This document shows positions 17,821 through 26,141 of a stretch of 64,000 nucleotides of DNA, piece by piece (within the stretch, counting starts at the first letter, position 1; every line of letters starts with the position of its first letter). The DNA is taken from positions 434,001-498,000 of the forward strand of contig JAAFJA010000001.1 of NCBI GenBank assembly GCA_013298765.1, given 5' to 3'. The stretch is from Betaproteobacteria bacterium (GTDB lineage: Bacteria > Pseudomonadota > Gammaproteobacteria > Burkholderiales > Casimicrobiaceae). Made by a program: the position numbers and the translations under genes. The notes beneath the pieces are model-generated. The model saw only the letters and a list, made by a program, of their open reading frames with translations. It did not search any database and was not told the origin of the DNA.

Positions 17821-18972
17821 TTATCGTTTCACCAGCGGCGGAAGCGTTGCGATGACGGTTTGCTTGCCGTCTCTGACTTCAACGAGGAAGCTCTCGCGGT
17901 CAATGTCACCGTTCGCATCGAAGCAGACATCCATCAGGATGCCAGGATTCGTCTTGGTGTTGAAGCACGAGTTGCGCAGTGCCGCCGCAACCGCCTTGCC
18001 ATCCGTAGATTTAGCTTTTTCAACGGCGGCTTTGTAGGCATAAGCAGAGAAATAGCCCTTGAGGCCATTGTGATCGCTCTTCGTTTTGAATTCGCGTTCA
18101 AACTTCTGCGCGAATTGTTGAATCGCCGGAATCGGCGCATCAACGGTAAGGCCGACATGACCGCGTACGCCGTTCGCTGCGTTGCCGGCCAGCTCAATCA
18201 CTTTCGCGCCCATGATCGTGGTTTCGCCCACGATCGGCTTGTCGAAGCCTTGCTTACGCAACTCGCGAAGCAAACGAGCTGACTCCTCTTCGTTCAAGTA
18301 GGCGAACAATGCGTCTGCATTGGCCTGCTTGGCGCGAAGCACTGCGCTTGAATAATCCACCTGGCCCGGATCGGTGGAGATGTCTGCTGCAACACGCACG
18401 TTGCGCGCACCCAGTTCCTTGACGATCGCGTCGCGTCCGCCTTTGCCGAAGTCGTTATTGATGAAAATCACCGCGACTGATTTGACCTTTAAATCGTTGG
18501 CGAGGTAGTTCGCAACCTTTGGCATGCCCATCGACTGACTAAACGACGAACGGAACAGAAACTGGTTTCCTTGCTGCGTGAGGTTTGCCGCCTCGCCGCC
18601 GGTGAAGTTGGGGATGCCCGCGCGCTGGCTCTCAGTCATCGAAACGAGGATGGAGCCTGAAAACACCGGCCCGAAAATCACGTCCGTCTTGTCATCGATC
18701 GATTTCACGGTCATTGCCTTGGCGACCGCGGGCTGGCTTTGCGTGTCCATCTCTGCGATCTCGACTTTGCGCCCCATGATGCCGCCGGCGGCATTGATCT
18801 CGTTGAACGCGAGACGTGCGCCGTTGCGATACATCGTTCCGGCAGTGGTGCCGCCACCAGAAAGCTCGACGATTTTTGCGGCTTTGATCGCCTGCGCGTT
18901 CACGACAGACGCGAGCGATACGCCCGCTACCAAGAGCGCGCTCGCGAGCAACGTTTTCGATACTGTTTTCAT
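17821..18972 (-). CDS. ABC transporter periplasmic substrate-binding protein (LivK type)
   Basis: Leu/Ile/Val-binding-protein family receptor of the ABC importer encoded upstream. From the ATG at 18972, preceded by AAAGGAGG at ideal spacing, it has 383 residues with a signal peptide (LLASALLVAGVSLASVVNAQA). Type I binding-protein landmarks follow: VELSGGGTTAGTMYRNGARL, EINAAGGIMGRKVEI, and a lobe linker with VAVIFINNDFGKGGRD. The frame runs 45 bp further upstream but lacks a ribosome binding site there. The neighbouring shikimate/protocatechuate genes suggest a hydroaromatic or aromatic acid ligand rather than branched-chain amino acids; that is inference. Confidence 0.9.
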   Translation of the reverse strand: MKTVSKTLLASALLVAGVSLASVVNAQAIKAAKIVELSGGGTTAGTMYRNGARLAFNEINAAGGIMGRKVEIAEMDTQSQPAVAKAMTVKSIDDKTDVIFGPVFSGSILVSMTESQRAGIPNFTGGEAANLTQQGNQFLFRSSFSQSMGMPKVANYLANDLKVKSVAVIFINNDFGKGGRDAIVKELGARNVRVAADISTDPGQVDYSSAVLRAKQANADALFAYLNEEESARLLRELRKQGFDKPIVGETTIMGAKVIELAGNAANGVRGHVGLTVDAPIPAIQQFAQKFEREFKTKSDHNGLKGYFSAYAYKAAVEKAKSTDGKAVAAALRNSCFNTKTNPGILMDVCFDANGDIDRESFLVEVRDGKQTVIATLPPLVKR

Positions 18973-19026
18973 GATTCCTCCTTTGGAATTCGTTTGTGAG
19001 TAACGTAAGTAGAACAACGGAAACCT

Positions 19027-19758
19027 TCAGGCCGCTTTCGCGTGCCCACCCAAGAACAATCGATTTAGATTCGGATCGTTTAGCAATTCCGACGCCGGTT
19101 TGTCGAGCGCGAGTTGCCCCATTTCAAGCGCCAGGGCGCGATCCGAATACTTGAGCGCAGTGCGTACATTTTGCTCGACCATGATCACGCTTTTGCCTTG
19201 ATCGGCGAGCTTGCGCAAGAGCTGCATCACGTCTTGCACAATGATAGGCGCCAGTCCAATCGATGGCTCGTCGATAAGCAATACCTCGGGGCGAACCAAG
19301 AGCGCACGACCCACTTCGAGTTGCTTTTGCTCGCCACCCGAAAGCGACGCGGCCCGTGAATTGATGCGCTCCCTTAGCCGCGGAAACAATTCCAACACTT
19401 CTTGTATTCGGACGTTTCTTTGAGGACTTGACAGGTGAAAAGCACCAAGCTCTAAATTATGTAAAACGCTCAGGGAGCCGAATAAGTTTCGGCCCTGCGG
19501 AACAAAAGCAATCCCTTCAGCGAGCAGGTCGCGCGGCGTCTTTCCATTGATCCGCTTCCCGTTCATCCGCACTTCGCCTGAGCGGGGCGTAAGCATGCCG
19601 AACAGAGTCTTGAGCACGGTAGATTTACCAGCACCGTTTGGACCAATCAACAGCGTGATCTCGCCTCGGCGCGCATCAAGCGTGAGCTCATTGAGAATCG
19701 TGAGGTGGGTGTAGCCCGCCACGACACGATCAAATTCGATGAAGGATTCGCCGCTCAC
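19027..19758 (-). CDS. livF: ABC transporter ATP-binding protein (LivF type)
   Basis: One of two ATPases of the importer. It has 243 residues with Walker A GPNGAGKST (about 37-45), the ABC signature ASLSGGEQKQLEVGRALL, Walker B EVLLIDEPSIGL and the switch histidine region IMVEQNVRTAL. The LivF subtype is shown by length and by the GIAFVPQGRNLFGSLSVLHN motif. It begins 2 bp after the LivG-type gene and precedes the binding-protein gene by about 55 bp. Confidence 0.93.
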   Translation of the reverse strand: MSGESFIEFDRVVAGYTHLTILNELTLDARRGEITLLIGPNGAGKSTVLKTLFGMLTPRSGEVRMNGKRINGKTPRDLLAEGIAFVPQGRNLFGSLSVLHNLELGAFHLSSPQRNVRIQEVLELFPRLRERINSRAASLSGGEQKQLEVGRALLVRPEVLLIDEPSIGLAPIIVQDVMQLLRKLADQGKSVIMVEQNVRTALKYSDRALALEMGQLALDKPASELLNDPNLNRLFLGGHAKAA

Positions 19759-19760
19759 GA

Positions 19761-20501
19761 TCAGTTCCCCAAATACGCTTCAAGCACAGCGCGATTGCTT
19801 TGGATTTCCTCGGGTCGCCCCACCGCGAGCACCCGCCCTTCGACCATGCAAACGATACGGTGGCAAAGCTTCATCACAAAATCCATGTTGTGCTCAATGA
19901 CGACAAAGCTCCCGCCTTGCCGTTGATTGAGTTGAACGAGCAAGTCACGCAGTCCGTCGACCAATGAAGGGTTAACACCTGCGCACGGCTCGTCGAGCAA
20001 CACGAGCCGTGGCGCTGGCATGAACGCCATCGCGATGTCTACGAGCTTTTGCTGCCCGTAAGACAAACTGCCTGCGGGCAAGTCTGCAACGTGGCCGAGC
20101 CGAAAGAGCTCAATCATTTCATCAGCGCGCGCGCCCAGACCGTTATCCGACGGCGCGAACATACGGCCCCAGAAGCTGCCATGAAACTCTTGTGCCGCCA
20201 CGATCAGATTGTCGCGAAGCGAGAGCTTCCCAAACACTTGCAAGTTTTGAAATGTGCGGCCGACGCCCAAACGCGAAAGCTCAAGCGGTGACTTCCCGGA
20301 AATGTCGACGCCTTCAAATTCGACGCGCCCCGAATCAGGCTTGATTTGTCCAAGAATCGAGTTGAAAAGCGTCGTCTTGCCACTCCCGTTGGGCCCAATC
20401 ACGCCGAGAATTTCACCCGGCTCAACCGCGAAGCTCACGCCGTCGACCGCGCGAATTGCGCCGTAGGACTTCTTGATGTCGTTGACCTTCAGTATGCTCA
20501 T
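19761..20501 (-). CDS. livG: ABC transporter ATP-binding protein (LivG type)
   Basis: Second ATPase of the importer, 246 residues from the ATG at 20501, which overlaps the LivM stop by 4 bp (ATGA). The longer open frame to 20642 lies inside livM and is not used. Motifs: Walker A GPNGSGKTT, the LivG insertion after LSRLGVGRTFQNLQVFGKLS, signature GSLSYGQQKLVDIAMAF, Walker B LVLLDEPCAGVNP, and FVVIEHNMDFVM. The conserved GRTFQN motif separates LivG from LivF. Confidence 0.93.
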   Translation of the reverse strand: MSILKVNDIKKSYGAIRAVDGVSFAVEPGEILGVIGPNGSGKTTLFNSILGQIKPDSGRVEFEGVDISGKSPLELSRLGVGRTFQNLQVFGKLSLRDNLIVAAQEFHGSFWGRMFAPSDNGLGARADEMIELFRLGHVADLPAGSLSYGQQKLVDIAMAFMPAPRLVLLDEPCAGVNPSLVDGLRDLLVQLNQRQGGSFVVIEHNMDFVMKLCHRIVCMVEGRVLAVGRPEEIQSNRAVLEAYLGN

Positions 20502-21475
20502 ACGGCCCCCGCGTTCGTCGCAGTCTTGTCGCTCGCTGTCTTCGCTTTGTGCAAGAGCCAACGTTCGCGTATAGACAGCAGCCCACCCGGCAACCAAATC
20601 ATCATGGCTACCACTGCGAAACCAAAGATCGCGAGATACCAATCCTTCGCAAAGCGCAAGTATTCAGGAAGCAAGAGAGCGATCGCAGAGCCGAGCACGG
20701 GGCCATAGAACTTGCCCGAGCCGCCGACCACCACCATCATCAAGAATAAGAGCGACATCCCAAGCCCGAAAGGTGCGGGCTCGATAAAGTTCACGAGTGG
20801 TGCGAACAACGCCCCCGCGAGGCCAGCGTACGCAGCTCCGATGGCGAACGACATCAGCGTGTATGCAGTGATGTTTACCCCCGTACTTTCCGCGCGAATC
20901 GGGTTATCACGAAGTGCCGCGAACGCACGCCCCCACGGAGAGCGAAGCAAATACGCAAGAAGCGCCGCAGACACAACAGTGATTACGAGCGCCAGGTAAT
21001 AAAACGCGAGATTGCCGTTAAATGAGAAGCCAAAAAGCTCTGGGCGCTTGATGTTTTGAATTCCGAACGTGCCGCCCGTTAGCCACTCTTCATTGCGAAA
21101 GAAAAGCATCAGCAGCAAATTGAACCCCAGCGTTGCGAAGCCTAAATAGTGCAACTGCACACGCAGCGCCGGGAACCCAATGAGTAGCCCCAACACGAAG
21201 CAAAGCGAAATGGCAACCGGTGTCGCGAGCCAAAAGCTCACGCCTGCTTTCATTAGGATCGCCACCGTGTATGCACCAACGCCCATGAATCCCGCGTGGC
21301 AAAGCGACTTAAGTCCCGCGTAACCCACGGTGAGATTGAGTCCGAGCGCGGCGATGATGTACACCAACCAAAGCGTGAGCAGATACAAGCCATACGTCTT
21401 GAGCAGACTTGGAGCAATCGCGAGCGCCGCCAGCCCAAGCGTCAGCAGTGCGAGATGTTGTTTGGAGAGCGTCAT
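20498..21475 (-). CDS. livM: ABC transporter permease (LivM type)
   Basis: Inner-membrane permease of the importer with 325 residues and about ten hydrophobic helices. The LivM landmarks are ALGLNLTVGYAGLKSLCHAG, which normally reads GLxGxxSxGHAAFxGxGAY, and the cytoplasmic loop SPWGRAFAALRDNPIRAEST that contacts the ATPases. It overlaps livH upstream and livG downstream by 4 bp each, showing tight translational coupling through the transporter block. Confidence 0.93.
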   Translation of the reverse strand: MTLSKQHLALLTLGLAALAIAPSLLKTYGLYLLTLWLVYIIAALGLNLTVGYAGLKSLCHAGFMGVGAYTVAILMKAGVSFWLATPVAISLCFVLGLLIGFPALRVQLHYLGFATLGFNLLLMLFFRNEEWLTGGTFGIQNIKRPELFGFSFNGNLAFYYLALVITVVSAALLAYLLRSPWGRAFAALRDNPIRAESTGVNITAYTLMSFAIGAAYAGLAGALFAPLVNFIEPAPFGLGMSLLFLMMVVVGGSGKFYGPVLGSAIALLLPEYLRFAKDWYLAIFGFAVVAMMIWLPGGLLSIRERWLLHKAKTASDKTATNAGAV

Positions 21476-22347
21476 ACTTTTCGCTCCGCAGGGGTGCCGA
21501 GCAGGCCGTCGGGTTTCACCAGAATGACCGCCAAAAAGAGAGCCAGCGCGACGCCATCTTTGTAGGACGGCGTGATGTACGCACCCACCAAGTTTTCAAG
21601 CACCCCGACAATCACGCCTCCCAGCAAAGCGCCTCTCGAGTTATTGAAGCCGCCAATGATTGCTGCGAAGAACGCCTTGAGCCCGATGTTGTCCCCCATA
21701 TCAAACTTTGCGAGATAAGTGGGGGTGATCAGAAGCGCAGTCACGGTCACCAATATCGCGTTGATGGCGAAGGTGTAGAAAATCATTCGCTTCACGTTGA
21801 TGCCAAGTGCTTCGGCAGAGAACGTGTTCTGCGCGACCGCCTGCATCGCTCGGCCTGTGAGCGTTTTATTCAGGAAAAGCTGTAGGCCGAGCACCATCAG
21901 GCCAGCAAACAAAAGCGCACCAACGTCGCTATACGAAATCGTGACGCCTGCCAGCTTGAACACTTCATCGCCAAACACGCTTGGAAATGGATGCGGCTCA
22001 GCACTGTAGCCCGCTTTGACAAAGGACTTAAGCCCGATGGATAGTCCGAGTGTTGCCACAACAATCGAGATCACACCGCTCGCCCGCATCGGATCAACAA
22101 TGAAGCGCTTGAACGCCATCCCAAGCACGAGCACAGAAACGATCAGCGCGACCACGAACGCCGCCCAAAGCGGCAAGCCCATCGCCATTGCAATCAGCAT
22201 CGAGAACGCGGGAAGCATCACGAACTCACCCTGCGCAAAGTTGATCGTTCCAGAGGCTTGCCAGAGAAGCGTAAAGCCAAGCGCGGCCATCGCGTAGATG
22301 GAGCCTGTGGCGATTCCGCTGATTAGGAGTTGAAGAAAATCGGTCAT
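21472..22347 (-). CDS. livH: ABC transporter permease (LivH type)
   Basis: Partner permease, 291 residues, opening with the typical LivH sequence LLISGIATGSIYAMAALGFT and AQGEFVMLPAFS. The ATPase-contact loop reads LTGRAMQAVAQNTFSAEALG. About eight transmembrane helices are visible. It overlaps the dehydratase gene stop by 4 bp upstream and livM by 4 bp downstream, physically linking transport to the catabolic enzymes. Confidence 0.93.
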   Translation of the reverse strand: MTDFLQLLISGIATGSIYAMAALGFTLLWQASGTINFAQGEFVMLPAFSMLIAMAMGLPLWAAFVVALIVSVLVLGMAFKRFIVDPMRASGVISIVVATLGLSIGLKSFVKAGYSAEPHPFPSVFGDEVFKLAGVTISYSDVGALLFAGLMVLGLQLFLNKTLTGRAMQAVAQNTFSAEALGINVKRMIFYTFAINAILVTVTALLITPTYLAKFDMGDNIGLKAFFAAIIGGFNNSRGALLGGVIVGVLENLVGAYITPSYKDGVALALFLAVILVKPDGLLGTPAERKV

Positions 22348-23264
22348 ACCGCGCTCAGCGCTCCAGGAATAGTTGCATGGCGATAGTTAATTCGGCGGTC
22401 ACGCGGCACACTTCGATGCGAGCTTTGCGCCGCGACCCATTTTGCGCTAACCCAAGCGCGCTCAGCGACGGCGCTCACTGGCATCTGCACATAGTCGTCG
22501 TTGAAAACCTCGAATGACCAATCGCCGCGATAGCCCGCGCGATCAATGATGCGAATCATGCGCGAAAGCATGTCACTGTGCACGCCCTCTCCCGGGAATA
22601 CTCGCAGGTGGCGAGCGGTTTCAATCCTCTCTTCGGCACTCCGCACGGCATTCCACAAGAAGTCAGAGAGCTGAACAAATGCGATCTTGTCTCCGGGAAT
22701 TTCCGCGAGCGCTTCGAAATCGGTGCCGTTTAGCGTGCAATTCGCAATCACATGGAACGAATCAATACACACACCAAGATTTCTGCAATTGGCGCGGCGA
22801 ACTGCCTCCCACGAGAGCATGAAGTCGCTGACGTGTTTCCCCCAAGAAAGTGCTTCATAGCCTACTGCGATTCCGAGCGGCGTCGCTAGCAGGGCGACCT
22901 TTCGTAAATCAGCGGCAATACGATCTAGATCACCACTTGCATGCGATGACGTTGAAGAGCAAATGAGCAGTCGCTCCGCTTCAACGCGGTCGCAAATCTT
23001 GAGCATTTCTTTCACGGTGTCGACTTTGTAGCCATGCAGTGCGCCGGAGAGTCCTTCGTAGTCGCGCATCACTTGGATTGCATTAACTCGTAGTTTCGAG
23101 TGACACACTGCACGCGCTGCCGCACCGAGCCCTTGTGGATGCCCGACCAAGTCCTTAGCCCACAGCGTGATCTGCGAAAAGCCAGCGTCCCTCGCAGCAT
23201 CAAGCTTACTTTCTAGCGACCCCGCAAGCGTAATCGTATCGAGCGAGAAGTCTTGCAAATTCAC
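22344..23264 (-). CDS. quiC: 3-Dehydroshikimate dehydratase-like TIM-barrel protein
   Basis: Sugar-phosphate isomerase/epimerase superfamily barrel of about 306 residues, best read as a 3-dehydroshikimate dehydratase making protocatechuate. The four metal-ligand positions typical of this activity are visible in order: E in VGYEALSWG, D and a nearby H in GVCIDSFHV, Q in FVQLSDF and E in WSFEVFN. The GTG at 23264 is chosen because it overlaps the previous stop (GTGA); the longer frame would lie inside the dehydrogenase gene. In Pseudomonas QuiC this barrel is fused to an HPPD-like domain. Here that domain is a separate gene two positions upstream. A different isomerase substrate cannot be excluded. 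Confidence 0.75.
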   Translation of the reverse strand: MNLQDFSLDTITLAGSLESKLDAARDAGFSQITLWAKDLVGHPQGLGAAARAVCHSKLRVNAIQVMRDYEGLSGALHGYKVDTVKEMLKICDRVEAERLLICSSTSSHASGDLDRIAADLRKVALLATPLGIAVGYEALSWGKHVSDFMLSWEAVRRANCRNLGVCIDSFHVIANCTLNGTDFEALAEIPGDKIAFVQLSDFLWNAVRSAEERIETARHLRVFPGEGVHSDMLSRMIRIIDRAGYRGDWSFEVFNDDYVQMPVSAVAERAWVSAKWVAAQSSHRSVPRDRRINYRHATIPGALSAV

Positions 23265-24106
23265 AGCACCCCCAGCGCGCGAAATTCGTCCGCAGTGGTG
23301 TTGGGCCAACCGAATCGCTCCATGTAAAGCGGCGCTTGCTCGAAGAGCATCTCTTTGCCCTTTTGAATTCTTAAGCCGCGAACTTCGGCAGCCTTCAATA
23401 GCTCGGTCATCTCAGTTTTCATACCGCAATCAGCAACGATCGCACTGGGCTTTGCAGCAGCAACGGAAAACGGCATCGCGTCGCCGGGCATCATGCCCAG
23501 TGGAGTTCCGTTTACGAGCAAGTCGAATTCACCGACTTCATAGTGATGAAGGCTTAGGACAAGCGCTGGGTAATGAGCCCGCAGCCGCTCTGCGAGTTGC
23601 TCAACCAAGTCATGATTCACATCCACGAGGCAGAGCGCCGCGATCCCGCGTTCTGCCAATGCTGCCGCGATCGCACACCCAACACCGCCGCAGCCAACAA
23701 TGAGCGCACTACTTTGCTCGTATAGGAATCCGAACGGCAGAGCAGTGCGATCAAGCGCGCGCACAAAGCCCTCACCATCGATCAAATCCGCTACGACCGC
23801 GCCGTCGCCGTTTCGGTAAATCGCATTTGCTGCTCCGGCAACGCGCGCAATTCGAGTGGACACATCAGCCACGCCGACGCTTGCAGGCTTGTGAGGAATT
23901 GAGACACAGATGCCGCCCACGTTACTTGCACTCATCATGCTGCGCACGAATGCTGCGTATTCAGCAGGGGCAACGCGCATGGGCACGCAGACTGCATCGA
24001 TCCCCTTTTGCGAAAAGTAGGCGTTGTATATGGCCGGTGCCTTGACCTGCTCAACTGGCCAACCGATCACCGGAAAAATGCGCGTAGTGCCTGAGATTGG
24101 AATCAT
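23261..24106 (-). CDS. Shikimate/quinate dehydrogenase-like protein (AroE family)
   Basis: Family member of 281 residues; in this operon it would oxidise shikimate or quinate to the dehydro form used by the neighbouring dehydratase. Visible: PVIGWPVEQVKAPAIYNAYF in place of the usual SLSP-type start, the catalytic lysine in VSIPHKPA, GAANAIY (AroE GAVNT), D in LIDGEGF and the Rossmann motif VGCGGVGCAIAAALAERG. The two serines that hold the shikimate carboxylate in AroE are Ala and Pro here, so it is probably a catabolic paralogue rather than the biosynthetic enzyme. It overlaps both neighbours by 4 bp. Confidence 0.8.
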   Translation of the reverse strand: MIPISGTTRIFPVIGWPVEQVKAPAIYNAYFSQKGIDAVCVPMRVAPAEYAAFVRSMMSASNVGGICVSIPHKPASVGVADVSTRIARVAGAANAIYRNGDGAVVADLIDGEGFVRALDRTALPFGFLYEQSSALIVGCGGVGCAIAAALAERGIAALCLVDVNHDLVEQLAERLRAHYPALVLSLHHYEVGEFDLLVNGTPLGMMPGDAMPFSVAAAKPSAIVADCGMKTEMTELLKAAEVRGLRIQKGKEMLFEQAPLYMERFGWPNTTADEFRALGVL

Positions 24107-24951
24107 GCATTCACCAAATGGCTGCGCACGAATTCGAAAGACGTACCGCCCAGATAGCAGACCGCACCCCGTTCGCTGGTGTGCACATGGTTCGCTTCCA
24201 CGAAGCGGACACCGCGATTTGAGAGCGTTTGCACGAGTCCCGGAATGTCAGACGCACCAAAGCCGACACGCGTTAAACGTTCGCTCCAATCAATGTCGGC
24301 CGTTGATTCCGGCGGCTGAACCAGCTGCAGATAAAAGCGCGCACAAGGACTTTCCAACAAAACGCCCTTGGGCAATACGCCGAAGTATTCGCCCTCGGGC
24401 AGGATACGAAAATCAAGCAGCTCGCGATAGAAATCGCTCCACTCGGCAGCGCGGTCTGCGCCAATCGTTTGAACGACGCCAAAAAAATGCATGCCGCTGG
24501 CGGAGCTTGGTTCTCGGTTCACCCCAGGGATCGGCTTGAAGTCGACATCATAAATTTGAAATTCATCATAGCGGTCTACGAAGTAGATCGTGCTATTGCC
24601 CACGCCCGCGATCCCTGGAATATTTAACTCCATGGCCCCTGCGTGTGCATCAATTGGCCACGCGCCGCGATCGACACAGTGAGCGTATGCGGCAGCCGCA
24701 TCTCGCACACGCAGCGCGAACGCGATGAGCTCAGTGCCCTCGATGCCGGCGTTTCGCGAAGCGTGCGAATTGACAATGATGTTCATGCCGCCTGAGCGGA
24801 AATGGACGATCTCGCGACTACGGTGCCGAGCAATCGCTTGAAAGCCTAGAGTTTCCAGGGCCGCACCGAACGCAGTGGGCTCGCTCGACGCGTATTCCAC
24901 GTACTCGATGCCGTTAATACCCAACGGGTTCGCCTGTGGGGTCGCTTGCAT
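24103..24951 (-). CDS. VOC / 4-hydroxyphenylpyruvate dioxygenase-like protein (QuiC C-domain type)
   Basis: A 282-residue two-half VOC protein resembling HPPD and the C-terminal domain of bifunctional QuiC dehydratases. The first half starts INGIEYVEYASSEP and the second half MHFFGVVQTIGADRAAEW. Of the three metal ligands of HPPD, the first His (MHFFG) and the last Glu (SFEFVRS) are seen. In the strand that normally reads GVQHIAFxTxDI I find LTRVGFGASDI, with no His. Dioxygenase activity is therefore doubtful. It is the first gene of the hydroaromatic operon, and the ATG at 24951 is preceded by a modest GGGAG. Its role is unknown, perhaps structural or regulatory for the dehydratase. Confidence 0.7.
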   Translation of the reverse strand: MQATPQANPLGINGIEYVEYASSEPTAFGAALETLGFQAIARHRSREIVHFRSGGMNIIVNSHASRNAGIEGTELIAFALRVRDAAAAYAHCVDRGAWPIDAHAGAMELNIPGIAGVGNSTIYFVDRYDEFQIYDVDFKPIPGVNREPSSASGMHFFGVVQTIGADRAAEWSDFYRELLDFRILPEGEYFGVLPKGVLLESPCARFYLQLVQPPESTADIDWSERLTRVGFGASDIPGLVQTLSNRGVRFVEANHVHTSERGAVCYLGGTSFEFVRSHLVNA

Positions 24952-25073
24952 GGGCGATGCGCTCCCAACTAACCTGCGCGGTGCGCGATGACACCGCGCT
25001 CGATTGCATTCAATTTGCTCTCCTTTTTTGTGGCCTTACTGAATACTCTGATACCGCCACCGTCCGTATATTT

Positions 25074-25090
25074 TGTGCGATAATCGCACA
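25074..25090. promoter_or_regulatory. IclR-type operator candidate upstream of the hydroaromatic operon
   Basis: TGTGCGAT-A-ATCGCACA is a perfect palindrome with 8-bp arms. With the preceding T it fits the consensus TTGYGCGATNATCGCRCAA shared with the site near pobA (31135-31153). It lies about 10 bp before a -10-like TATAAA of the divergent iclR-type gene, a position suited to autoregulation, and roughly 120 bp before the first catabolic gene. Confidence 0.7.
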
Positions 25091-25091
25091 T

Positions 25092-25110
25092 ATGTTCGTA
25101 TAAAGAACAT
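25092..25110. promoter_or_regulatory. Second inverted repeat next to the IclR operator
   Basis: ATGTTC (25092-25097) and GAACAT (25105-25110) flank seven bases that include the -10-like TATAAA. It may be a second regulator site or simply promoter sequence; support is only symmetry and position. Confidence 0.35.
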
Positions 25111-25265
25111 CTTAGTGGGTTAAAACTGTGAAGTCAATCGGGCTCGACCGCTCAGCAGTTTCGATATTTGCCGAGACGAGTATCCAAGCAGTGCAACTGG
25201 ACTAATTGACCACTGACGCGCTTGCCCAATGTCAATTGCAAGATTAGAGAAGGACTGACTACAAC

Positions 25266-26030
25266 GTGAACGCGGACACAAAACCGAGCGACCTCATCGA
25301 CGGTCTTAGGAAAGGGCTTGAGGTCATTCTCGCGTTTGATGATTCGTCGCCGCAGATGACTCAGAGTGAGCTCGCGCTGCGCATCGACTTAAGCCGCGCT
25401 GCGGCGCGCCGCTATCTGCTCACGCTTACTTCGCTTGGCTATATGGCCACCGATGGGAAGTATTTCTGGTTAACGCCCAAAGTCATGCAACTCGGGCGCA
25501 GTTTCACCTCGTCATCGCGCCTGCCGAGAACGATTCAGCCCGAGTTGCAAGCGCTCACGGAGCGCTGCGGCGAGTCGACCAACTTCGCAGTGCTCGAAGG
25601 CGTTGAAGCGGTTTATGTCTGTTGCGCCAACGCGAATCGCTTGCTTTCCACAGGCATTGAGCCGGGCACACGGCTGCCGGGCTACACGTCTACCGCGGGA
25701 CGTCTGCTCGCCAGTTTTCTCGACGACCAAGCGCTCGATCAGTGGATCAACCAATCGGCACCACGCGCCCACACACAGGTGACAGTCACCGATCACGCGA
25801 CACTGAAGCGCGAGATTTCGAAAATGCGCAAACAGGGGTATGGCATCACAGAGAGCCAGTTTGAACCGGGTTTGCGCGGGATCTCCGTGCCGCTACGAGA
25901 CAGCGCAAACAATCTCATCGGAGCAATCAGCGTCTCGATGGCAGTGAGCGCAATGACGTCAAGTGCGGCCGTCAAAAAGCTTGTGCCGATGCTCAATCAA
26001 ACGGCTGCGCGTCTGGCGCAAAAACTTTGA
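25266..26030 (+). CDS. IclR family transcriptional regulator of the hydroaromatic operon
   Basis: The 254-residue protein has an N-terminal winged helix (MTQSELALRIDLSRAAARRY) and a C-terminal effector domain (ESTNFAVLEGVEAVYVCCAN through LRGISVPLRDSANNLIGAIS). This is the PcaU/PobR/PcaR branch of IclR proteins, which often respond to protocatechuate, 4-hydroxybenzoate or 3-oxoadipate. The start is a GTG at 25266. It is divergent from the eight-gene transport and dehydrogenase block, and a perfect palindrome lies between them. Its partner at 31161 has a closely similar helix-turn-helix (TAAARRHLLTLSHLGYL against RAAARRYLLTLTSLGYM), which explains the nearly identical operators. Confidence 0.9.
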   Translation: MNADTKPSDLIDGLRKGLEVILAFDDSSPQMTQSELALRIDLSRAAARRYLLTLTSLGYMATDGKYFWLTPKVMQLGRSFTSSSRLPRTIQPELQALTERCGESTNFAVLEGVEAVYVCCANANRLLSTGIEPGTRLPGYTSTAGRLLASFLDDQALDQWINQSAPRAHTQVTVTDHATLKREISKMRKQGYGITESQFEPGLRGISVPLRDSANNLIGAISVSMAVSAMTSSAAVKKLVPMLNQTAARLAQKL

Positions 26031-26141
26031 ACAGCTTTGCCACTTAAAAACACGCTGAAATTGGGCTAGCGCGGGATTATTTTCATCACCACTAGCAGTA
26101 AAAACCTTAGCTTGCCCCGATTACATAGGTATTAAACGCAA

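Larger units (their letters stand above)
24952..25265. other. Divergent regulatory region between the hydroaromatic operon and its IclR regulator
   Basis: About 314 bp holding the divergent promoters. It contains a perfect 8+1+8 palindrome (25074-25090), an adjacent ATGTTC/GAACAT repeat (25092-25110), a -10-like TATAAA for the rightward gene (25100-25105), and on the minus strand AAGGAG before a 14-codon reading frame (24969-25013). No other gene is visible. Confidence 0.6.
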
